Source: Gaopeijia sp032250675
GTDB taxonomy: Bacteria > Gemmatimonadota > Gemmatimonadetes > Longimicrobiales > Gaopeijiaceae
Direction of reading: 5' to 3'
Assembly: GCA_032250675.1 (NCBI GenBank)
Contig: JAVVEY010000097.1
Span: forward strand, 1-10,627
DNA length: 10,627 bases
A program made the position numbers and the translations under genes. Below are positions 5,074 to 10,627 of the stretch, in pieces. The stretch's first letter is position 1, and every line of letters begins with the position of its first letter. A model generated the notes under the pieces. That model did not search any database, was not told the DNA's origin, and saw only the letters and a program-made list of their open reading frames with translations.

Positions 5074-7953
5074 ATGATCTCGTTCCTTCCGAGCCTGCTT
5101 TCCATGCGCATTCCCGCCCCCCTCCGTCCGCTCCCGGCGCTCGCCGCGCTGATCCTCCTCGCGCTCGTCACGCCGCTCTCCGCGTCGGCCCAGGCGCCCC
5201 GTGCCGAAGCCCGCGCGCTACCGATGACCGACGAGGTTCGTACCGGCGTCCTCGACAACGGCCTCACCTGGTTCGTGCAGGCCAACGGGCGCCCCGAAGC
5301 CCGCGCCGAGCTCCGTCTGGTGGTCAACGCCGGCTCGGTCCTCGAGACCGACGCGCAGCGGGGTCTCGCGCACCTCCTCGAGCATATGGCCTTCAACGGC
5401 ACCGAGAGCTTCGAGAAGCAGGAGCTCGTCGACTACCTCGAATCGATCGGGATGGCCTTCGGTCCCTCGATCAACGCCTACACGAGCTTCGACGAGACGG
5501 TCTACATGCTCCGGGTGCCGACTGACGACACCGGAGAGGGCCGGAACGCGCTCGACACCGGGCTGCAGATCCTCGAGGAGTGGGCGCACAAGGTCACCCT
5601 CGACCCCGAGGAGGTGGACAAGGAACGCGGCGTCGTCATCGAGGAGTGGCGCCTCGGTCGCGGTGCGCAGGCGCGGATCTCGGAGCAGCAGCTCCCCATC
5701 TTCTTCGCCGGGTCGCGCTACGCCGACCGACTCCCGATCGGCGATGTGGAGACGCTCCGGAGCTTCGAGCAGGAGGAGATCGAAGCGTTCTACGAGAGGT
5801 GGTACCGTCCGGATCTGATGGCCGTCATCGCGGTGGGTGACTTCGACCCGGACGAGGTCGAGGCGAAGATCCGTGAACGCTTCTCGGCGATCCCGGCGCC
5901 GACGACTCCCCTCGATCGCCCGTACTACACCGTTCCGGATCAGGAGGAGACGCGCTTCGCGATCGCGACCGACCCCGAGCTTCCGCAGGCGCAGGTCGGC
6001 ATCCTCACGATGCAGCCCGCCGACACGATGACGACGATCGGCGACTTCCGTGAGTCGCTCATGGAGCAGCTCGCCAACGGGATGCTCAACAACCGCCTGC
6101 GGGAGATCGCGCAGCAGGCCGATCCGCCCTTCCTGGCCGCCTTCACCGGTCGCAGCGGCTTCGTGCGGACCGCCGGCGCCTGGCAGCTCAACGCGGCGGT
6201 CGAGGAGGAAGGGCACCAGCGGGCCTTCCGCGCACTCGTCACCGAGGCCGAGCGGGCGGCACGCCACGGATTCACCCCGGGCGAGCTGGAGCGCGAGAAG
6301 GCCGACCTCCTTCGCGGCTTCGAGCGGGCGTATAACGAGCGCGAGAATCGTCAGTCGGCGAGCATCGCGGGGAGCTGGGTGAACCACTTCCTCCAGCACG
6401 ACGTGGTGCTCTCTCCCGAGGTGCAGTGGGAGGCGGCCCGGGCGATCGTGCCTTCGATCACCCTCGATGAGGTGAACGCCGTGGCGCGGAGGAATCTCGA
6501 CCCCGAGAACCGGATCGTGATCGCCACCGGGACCGAGAAGCCCGAGGTGGAGCTTCCGGATGCGGACAACTTCGCGGGTGTCCTCTCCGACGTCACCGCC
6601 ACCGAGATCGCGCCGTACGAAGACGAAGGGGTCGACGCGCCGCTCGTCGCCGACACACCGGAGCCCGGCGCGATCGTGGCCGAGCGAGAGATCGCCTCCG
6701 TGGGGGTGACCGAATGGCAGCTCTCGAATGGCGCCGTCGTCTGGCTCAAGCCCACCGACTTCCAGGACGACCAGATCCTCCTCGCCGCCACCAGCCCCGG
6801 GGGATGGTCGCTCTCGGAGGAATCCGAGCACACCACCGCGTCCAACGCCGCCACCTTCGTGGCAGCGGGCGGAGTCGGTGCCTTCTCGCAGGTCGACCTC
6901 CAGAAGGTGCTCGCGGGCAAGGCCGCCGACGTCTCACCCTCGATCGCGCAGCGGTGGGAACGCCTCTCCGGTTCGGCGGCGCGTTCGGACCTCGAGACGC
7001 TCTTCCAGCTCACCTGGCTCCGCTTCACCGCGCCGCGCGCCGACGATCAGGCCTTCGCCGCGCTGAGGGGCCAGATCCAGTCGTTCCTCGCGAATCGCGA
7101 CGCCGCGCCGACCACCGCCTTCGGGGACACGCTGACCGCCACCCTCACGCAGCATCACCCGCGTGCGGCGCCCCCGACCTCCGAGGCGATCGCATCGGTC
7201 GAGCTCGACGAGGCGCTCGCATTCTACCGCGAGCGCTTCGCGGACGGCGGCGACTTCCACTTCGTCCTCGTGGGCGCCTTCGAGCCGGACGAACTTCGGC
7301 CTCTCGTCGAGCGGTGGCTCGCCTCGCTCCCCGATCTTCCCGGTGAGGAGGAGTGGCGAGACCTCGGGATCAACCCGCCCACGGGGAGGGTCGAGAAGAC
7401 CGTCCGGAAGGGTGTGGAACCGCAGAGCCGGACCGCGATGATCACGCATGGACCCTTCGACTTCACCGACGAGAATCGTGTGCGGATCCGCGCGCTGGCG
7501 ACGATCCTCCAGACACGGCTCCGCGAGACGCTGCGTGAGGACCTCGGCGGCACCTACTCGGTCGGGGCGAGCGCGAGCTATGAGGAGTTCCCGGACCCCA
7601 CCTACCAGGTCAGCGTTCAGTTCGGGGCCGATCCGGAGCGGGTCGACGAATTGAAGGCGGCCGTCTTCGACGAGATCGAGCGGCTCGCGACCGAGGGGCC
7701 CACGGCGCTCGACGTCGAGAAGGCGATCGAGGGGGCGCGACGTGCACGGGAGACGAACCTCCGGGAGAACGGATGGTGGCTCGCGCAGCTTCGCGCCGCG
7801 CTCGAAGGGGGGATCGACGACCCGGCCCACCTCGTCGACTTCGAGCTCTTCGAGGCGATCACCCTCGAGCATGTGCGCGAAGACGCCCGCCGCTGGCTCT
7901 CGCTCGACAACCTCGTGGTGGTCACGCTCCTCCCCGAGAAGCCTCTCGGATGA
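5074..7953 (+). CDS. secreted M16 family zinc metallopeptidase (insulinase/PqqL-like)
   Basis: The 959-residue exported protease has a signal peptide ending near SASAQA (36-41). It is made of two M16 halves. The N-terminal half (about 50-500) has the inverted zinc motif HLLEH (H100, E103, H104) and the downstream ERGVVIEEW (184-192), whose E191 is the probable third zinc ligand. NAYTSFDETVYML (134-146) is the conserved segment between them. The C-terminal half (about 540-950) lacks the zinc motif but keeps M16 features, including RLRETLREDLGGTYSVGAS near its end, as expected for the substrate-clamping half. Such proteins degrade peptides in the periplasm or outside. The ATG at 5074 has GGAGGT at 5057-5062; ATG 5104 (residue 11) would give a more classical signal peptide but has no good ribosome site. 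It follows thiE by 21 bp. Confidence 0.9.
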   Translation: MISFLPSLLSMRIPAPLRPLPALAALILLALVTPLSASAQAPRAEARALPMTDEVRTGVLDNGLTWFVQANGRPEARAELRLVVNAGSVLETDAQRGLAHLLEHMAFNGTESFEKQELVDYLESIGMAFGPSINAYTSFDETVYMLRVPTDDTGEGRNALDTGLQILEEWAHKVTLDPEEVDKERGVVIEEWRLGRGAQARISEQQLPIFFAGSRYADRLPIGDVETLRSFEQEEIEAFYERWYRPDLMAVIAVGDFDPDEVEAKIRERFSAIPAPTTPLDRPYYTVPDQEETRFAIATDPELPQAQVGILTMQPADTMTTIGDFRESLMEQLANGMLNNRLREIAQQADPPFLAAFTGRSGFVRTAGAWQLNAAVEEEGHQRAFRALVTEAERAARHGFTPGELEREKADLLRGFERAYNERENRQSASIAGSWVNHFLQHDVVLSPEVQWEAARAIVPSITLDEVNAVARRNLDPENRIVIATGTEKPEVELPDADNFAGVLSDVTATEIAPYEDEGVDAPLVADTPEPGAIVAEREIASVGVTEWQLSNGAVVWLKPTDFQDDQILLAATSPGGWSLSEESEHTTASNAATFVAAGGVGAFSQVDLQKVLAGKAADVSPSIAQRWERLSGSAARSDLETLFQLTWLRFTAPRADDQAFAALRGQIQSFLANRDAAPTTAFGDTLTATLTQHHPRAAPPTSEAIASVELDEALAFYRERFADGGDFHFVLVGAFEPDELRPLVERWLASLPDLPGEEEWRDLGINPPTGRVEKTVRKGVEPQSRTAMITHGPFDFTDENRVRIRALATILQTRLRETLREDLGGTYSVGASASYEEFPDPTYQVSVQFGADPERVDELKAAVFDEIERLATEGPTALDVEKAIEGARRARETNLRENGWWLAQLRAALEGGIDDPAHLVDFELFEAITLEHVREDARRWLSLDNLVVVTLLPEKPLG

Positions 7954-8465
7954 CGCACCCGCACCGGGGATCGTGGGGGAGGGGGAGACGTCACCTCGTG
8001 GCGGCGGCACTCCTCCTCCTCGCTCCCTCCGCCGCCCGCGCGCAACCCCTCGATCTCGACGCCGTCTTCCCGACGGTCGCCACCGAGATCATCGCCTGGC
8101 GCGCGGGACACTTCGCCACCGCCTACTGCGTCGGCGTAGCCGAAGGAGACGAGGCCTTCCGGGCCCCAAATCGGGAGCAGCTCCTCGCCATCGAACGGGT
8201 CGTCTCGCGGCGGGGGCATCTCGCGCCGGAGGTCCGTCCCCGGGGGGAGTGCGGGGAGCGCACGAGCGAGGGCGTGCCGCGCGAGGAGGGGGTCTTCGAT
8301 CTCCTCGTCTCCTGGGTGTCCGACTCCGAGGCCGGCGGTACGGTCACGATCCGCCTCGGTCCCGCGATCGGGCTCGTCTGCCCCGTACGCCGTGTCGACG
8401 ACGAGGTCGTGATCGATCCGTGCAGGGAGCTCCCCCGCCCCGGCGGACGACCGGGCCTGCCCTGA
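7950..8465 (+). CDS. small secreted four-cysteine protein of unknown function
   Basis: The 171-residue product starts with a basic stretch (RGRR, 11-14), a hydrophobic core (15-26) and a likely cleavage after SAARA (27-31), so it should be exported. The mature part (about 140 residues) has four cysteines, C60, C101, C144 and C158, enough for two disulfides, and no membrane segment. It is mildly acidic with a Pro/Gly-rich end. I recognise no family. The ATG at 7950 overlaps the stop of the M16 protease gene as ATGA, so the two are translationally coupled. A role as substrate, partner or inhibitor of that protease is possible, but this is only inferred from position. GC3 bias supports coding throughout. 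No clear terminator follows before the blaI promoter. Confidence 0.75.
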   Translation: MTHPHRGSWGRGRRHLVAAALLLLAPSAARAQPLDLDAVFPTVATEIIAWRAGHFATAYCVGVAEGDEAFRAPNREQLLAIERVVSRRGHLAPEVRPRGECGERTSEGVPREEGVFDLLVSWVSDSEAGGTVTIRLGPAIGLVCPVRRVDDEVVIDPCRELPRPGGRPGLP

Positions 8466-8519
8466 CGCGTCGCCTGGAAGGGTCGAGGCCCGCTTCGAGG
8501 TCCCCTCCTCCCGACGCAC

Positions 8520-8535
8520 TCCTAATCTTTTAGTT
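8520..8535. promoter_or_regulatory. upstream operator-like half-palindrome (candidate BlaI site 1)
   Basis: TCCTAAT at 8520-8526 repeats exactly the left arm of the perfect dyad at 8574-8589. After a two-base spacer the right arm is only partly kept (TTTAGTT against ATTAGGA). It overlaps the first two bases of the -35 hexamer, a natural place for a repressor. The centres of the two sites are 54 bp apart. Confidence 0.5.
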
Positions 8536-8562
8536 GACACGCCCGCCGCTTTCCCTTACCGT
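8534..8562 (+). promoter_or_regulatory. sigma-70-type promoter of blaI-M56
   Basis: A consensus -35 hexamer TTGACA (8534-8539) is followed after exactly 17 bp by TACCGT (8557-8562), which keeps the T, A and final T of the -10 consensus. It lies in a locally AT-richer stretch of an otherwise very GC-rich window. Transcription would start near 8569, immediately before the second operator-like site. Confidence 0.6.
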
Positions 8563-8573
8563 GTCGGTACGTG

Positions 8574-8589
8574 TCCTAATTCATTAGGA
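8574..8589. promoter_or_regulatory. perfect operator dyad (candidate BlaI site 2)
   Basis: TCCTAATTCATTAGGA is a perfect 7-2-7 inverted repeat just downstream of the predicted transcription start and about 56 bp before the blaI ATG. BlaI/MecI repressors bind short AT-rich dyads upstream of their own operons, so autoregulation is the natural reading. The exact sequence differs from the staphylococcal operator, and binding is inferred. Confidence 0.65.
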
Positions 8590-8645
8590 GTTGGACGCAC
8601 CCCCTCCCGGGTGTCCCGCTCCGCCCACCACGACGGAGGCGCGAG

Positions 8646-9038
8646 ATGGATGTGAAGTTCACCGAGCGCGAACTCGACATCATGCAGGTGCTCTGGGACC
8701 GGGGCCCCTGCACGGTCTCCCAGGTCCGCGAGGCCCTCGAGGACGAACTCGCCCACAACACCGTCCTCACCATGCTCAAGGTGCTGGAGGGAAAGGGGCA
8801 CGTCCGGTGCCACCCCGAGGAACGCGCCCACCGCTTCGAGGCGCTCGTGCCGAGGGCCTCGGCGGGCGCGAGCGCGCTGCGCCGCGTGACCCGCACCCTC
8901 TTCGGGGGCTCCGCGGAAGAGCTCGTGCTCAAGCTCGTCGATGCGCAGGATCTCGACGACGCCGAGATCGCTCGCCTGCGTGACCTCCTCGACGCCCGCC
9001 TTTCCCACCCTGACACCGAAGGGAGTTCCGACCGATGA
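8646..9038 (+). CDS. blaI: BlaI/MecI/CopY-family transcriptional repressor
   Basis: The 130-residue protein has the family layout: a winged helix (about 4-68) opening with FTERELDIMQVLWDRGPCTV (start 5) and containing the recognition-helix region HNTVLTMLKVLEGKGHV (37-53). A C-terminal dimerisation part (about 76-118) includes TLFGGSAEELVLKLV (84-98). Such repressors bind DNA as dimers and are inactivated when a BlaR1-type protease triggers their cleavage in the dimerisation region. The ATG at 8646 has GGAGG at 8635-8639, six bases upstream. The stop overlaps the next gene's start as ATGA, so repressor and protease are made together. The symbol denotes the family; no beta-lactamase gene is in the window, so the target is probably not penicillin resistance. 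Confidence 0.92.
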   Translation: MDVKFTERELDIMQVLWDRGPCTVSQVREALEDELAHNTVLTMLKVLEGKGHVRCHPEERAHRFEALVPRASAGASALRRVTRTLFGGSAEELVLKLVDAQDLDDAEIARLRDLLDARLSHPDTEGSSDR

Positions 9039-10333
9039 TCCTTCTCGCCACCCTCCTCTACTCGATCGCGATCGGCCTCCTCGCCTGGGGCGTCGCCGCC
9101 GCCATCGCCCGCGTGCTCCACGCGCGCGGACGCGCCGAGCGGGGCGTCTGGGCCACCGGACTCGTCGCGGCGCTCGCGCTCCCCCTCCTCCTTCCGGCCC
9201 TCGTGACATCGGGAGTCGCCCCCGCTGCAGGCGGGATGACCGCCGGTTCCGCGGCGGTCATCGACCTCGTCCCGCTGCGCGTCGGCGTCAACGAGACCCC
9301 GAGCCTCGCCTGGCTCGCGCCCTCCCTCCTCCTCGTGTGGGCCCTCGCCTCGATCGTCCTCCTCATCCGTTTCGGGCTCGCGCTCGGCACCGTCGCGCGA
9401 CTGAGGCGCGATTCGAGCGCGATCCCCGAGGTGGGCGACGCCGTCCGCGTCACGCCGGTCCACGGCCCGGCCGTGGTGGGATTCATGCGCCCCACCGTGC
9501 TCCTCCCCGCGTGGGTCATCGATCTCCCGCGCGGGGTCGTCGACTGGATCGTGCGCCATGAATACGAACATATCCGCGGACGCGACCCCTGGCTCCTCGC
9601 CCTCGCGCTCCTCGCGCGGATCGCGGCCCCGTGGAACCCCGCCGTCTGGATCTTCACCCGGTCGTTGCGGAGCGCGATGGAGACCGACTGCGATCGCCGC
9701 ACGCTGAGCGCCGGCGGGAATCCGGCGGCGTATGGAGAAGCGATCCTCGCGGTGGCGCGCGGGCCCCGGTCGGGTGGGGTGTCCCTCCTCCCGGCGATGG
9801 CGCCCGCCTTCGCCGAACGCGCCGTCCCGATCGCCCGGCGGATCGAGGCGATGACGCGGCCGCGGACCCGGCTCGGCGCGCGCGCCCGTGTGGCCCTCGT
9901 CGGGCTCGCCGGCGCCGGGGTGGTGGTCGCGTGCGAAGTACCGGCGCCGACCGCGATCGAGACCGACGCCCCGGCTGCGGTCGAGGCCGACGCGACCCAG
10001 GCGGCGTCCACCTCCACCTCGCAACTCGGCTTCACCCCATTCGAAACCGCCCCCGTCCTCGAGAACCGCGGCGAGGTCGCCGGCGAGCTCGAGCGACGGT
10101 ACCCATCCGAACTCCGGGCAGCCGGGATCGGCGGGAGGTCAACCGTCTGGTTCCATATCGACGAAACGGGCCGGGTCATGGACGCCCAGGTGAGGGCGAC
10201 GTCCGGCCACGAGGCGCTCGATCTCGCCGCGCTCGAGGTGGCGAAAACGATGCGTTTCAGGCCTGCGAAAAATGCCGGCGAAGCGGTCGCGGTGTGGGTC
10301 GCGATTCCCATCACCTTCGACACGGGAAGCTGA
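9035..10333 (+). CDS. M56 (BlaR1-type) membrane metallopeptidase with C-terminal TonB domain
   Basis: This 432-residue membrane protein follows the BlaR1 plan. Hydrophobic segments lie at about 2-27, 38-59 and 92-115, followed by a cytoplasmic M56 peptidase (about 117-283). The peptidase has the gluzincin motif HEYEH (175-179) and a probable third zinc ligand, E216, in METDCDRR. A fourth membrane segment (about 285-300) ends in VVVAC. BlaR1 then has a penicillin-binding sensor; here there is instead an Ala/Thr/Ser-rich linker (301-340) and a TonB C-terminal domain (about 349-430). Its signs are RRYPSELRAAGIGG, VWFHIDETGRV, LDLAALEVAKTMRFRPA and VWVAIPITF. The protein probably relieves BlaI repression in response to a periplasmic or outer-membrane signal. 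A general TonB energiser role is less likely, since no ExbB/ExbD-type N-terminus is seen. The ATG at 9035 overlaps the blaI stop, with GGGAG at 9021-9025. Confidence 0.9.
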   Translation: MILLATLLYSIAIGLLAWGVAAAIARVLHARGRAERGVWATGLVAALALPLLLPALVTSGVAPAAGGMTAGSAAVIDLVPLRVGVNETPSLAWLAPSLLLVWALASIVLLIRFGLALGTVARLRRDSSAIPEVGDAVRVTPVHGPAVVGFMRPTVLLPAWVIDLPRGVVDWIVRHEYEHIRGRDPWLLALALLARIAAPWNPAVWIFTRSLRSAMETDCDRRTLSAGGNPAAYGEAILAVARGPRSGGVSLLPAMAPAFAERAVPIARRIEAMTRPRTRLGARARVALVGLAGAGVVVACEVPAPTAIETDAPAAVEADATQAASTSTSQLGFTPFETAPVLENRGEVAGELERRYPSELRAAGIGGRSTVWFHIDETGRVMDAQVRATSGHEALDLAALEVAKTMRFRPAKNAGEAVAVWVAIPITFDTGS

Positions 10334-10380
10334 CCGCGCGGCCGGCCGGGAAGCTGATTGCGCGGCCGGCCGGGAAACTC
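10324..10380. repeat. 24-bp direct repeat spanning the M56 stop codon
   Basis: Two complete 24-bp units, 10324-10347 and 10348-10371, begin GGGAAGCTGA and end GCGCGGCCGGCC, differing only at two bases (CC versus TT). A third partial copy starts at 10372. The first unit contains the last codons and TGA of the M56 gene, so the second repeats the TGA in the same frame. GGCCGGCC inside each unit is self-complementary. Confidence 0.85.
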
Positions 10381-10447
10381 TCTCTTCCTCGCCCCTTCCG
10401 GATCCTCAGGATCAGGTCTCACAGCGCGACGCACCCGGGAGGCGCGG

Positions 10448-10627
10448 ATGCGTTGGGGGCCGCCGGGAGGGGCGGGAAGCTCTCGAGGAGAGGTGGCGGA
10501 TCACTCACCGCTGCTGGCCACTCCCCCGACGCCACCGCCACCTTCCGTAGGGCCGGGCCCGCTGCGCGTCGTCGTGGACCGCGACGCGCAGATCGTGCAC
10601 GAGGCGGGAGTCGCTGAAAAAGGTGGC
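10448..10627 (+). CDS. 5' end of an unidentified gene (partial, runs off the window)
   Basis: An ATG at 10448 has a very good Shine-Dalgarno sequence, GGGAGG at 10437-10442, five bases upstream. The frame then stays open for 60 codons to the window edge. The product starts MRWGPPGGAGSSRGEVADHS, passes through a proline run TPPTPPPPS (about 25-33), and then reads PLRVVVDRDAQIVHEAG, which looks like the first strand of a folded domain. No signal peptide or membrane segment is visible. A GTG at 10493 in the same frame is an alternative start, but its GAGGAG is only two bases away. I cannot name the family from the visible part. The 114 bp between the M56 stop and this start hold the 24-bp repeats and a small GATCC/GGATC stem (10401-10413). 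Confidence 0.5.
   Translation, partial: MRWGPPGGAGSSRGEVADHSPLLATPPTPPPPSVGPGPLRVVVDRDAQIVHEAGVAEKGG

Noticed and set aside
5218..6831. 537-codon open frame on the minus strand across the M16 protease gene
   Set aside because: It is the antisense shadow of a high-GC gene: the plus-strand frame has full M16 motifs, while the minus-strand product is low-complexity, rich in Arg, Gly, Leu and Asp, with no recognisable domain.
6934..8010. 358-codon minus-strand open frame over the end of the M16 gene
   Set aside because: Antisense shadow with the same compositional look and no domain; it also runs through the overlap of two good plus-strand genes.
8576..10024. 482-codon minus-strand open frame across blaI and the M56 gene
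   Set aside because: Both plus-strand genes have clear family motifs; the antisense product is Arg/Gly/Asp/Glu-rich and crosses the promoter-proximal region without a plausible start.
8646..10333. Classical beta-lactam resistance operon
   Set aside because: No beta-lactamase or PBP2a gene is in the window, and the M56 protein lacks a penicillin-binding sensor domain.
10401..10413. GATCC/GGATC stem as a terminator after the M56 gene
   Set aside because: Only five base pairs with a three-base loop and no following T-run; too weak to call.

Overview
The window is very GC-rich, with coding-frame third positions almost all G or C. Several genes start with GTG, and neighbouring genes overlap by 1 to 4 bases. 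The cell envelope looks diderm: there is a TonB C-terminal domain, two proteins with export signals ending in Ala-x-Ala-Gln, and a probable lipoprotein. Together these suggest a high-GC Gram-negative soil or sediment bacterium. Gemmatimonadota or a near relative is my best guess, but it is inferred from gene style and not proven.

Layout. Positions 1-60 hold the 3' end of an unidentified plus-strand gene. Its stop codon falls on the edge of a 185-bp, near-palindromic, MITE-like element (59-243) with 19-bp perfect terminal inverted repeats. The rest of the gap to 460 has no gene. It carries a perfect 20-bp palindrome and two adjacent hairpins downstream of the minus-strand gene deoA (pyrimidine-nucleoside phosphorylase, 461-1852). 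A small YtxH-like membrane protein gene (1943-2194) lies upstream of deoA on the same strand. Short in-phase tandem repeats sit both inside deoA and in its leader.

From 2308 onward every recognised gene is on the plus strand. The first block is tightly packed: a V4R-domain protein, ruvX (YqgF), mltG, thiE, a large secreted M16 zinc protease and a small secreted four-cysteine protein. Junctions are overlaps of 1, 4 and 4 bases, a 21-base gap, then an overlap of 4, so co-transcription and translational coupling are likely. Functionally the block mixes RNA/DNA maintenance (ruvX), peptidoglycan synthesis control (mltG), thiamine synthesis (thiE) and envelope proteolysis (M16).

The second block is a regulatory pair, blaI then an M56 (BlaR1-type) membrane metallopeptidase. 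It has its own TTGACA promoter flanked by two related operator-like sequences. The M56 protein has the BlaR1 layout, but in place of the penicillin-sensing domain it ends in a TonB C-terminal domain. This is the most interesting part of the window: it suggests a BlaI repressor controlled by a protease that reads something at the outer membrane rather than beta-lactam acylation. After it comes a 24-bp direct repeat that duplicates the stop-codon region, then the 5' end of a further unidentified gene that runs off the window.
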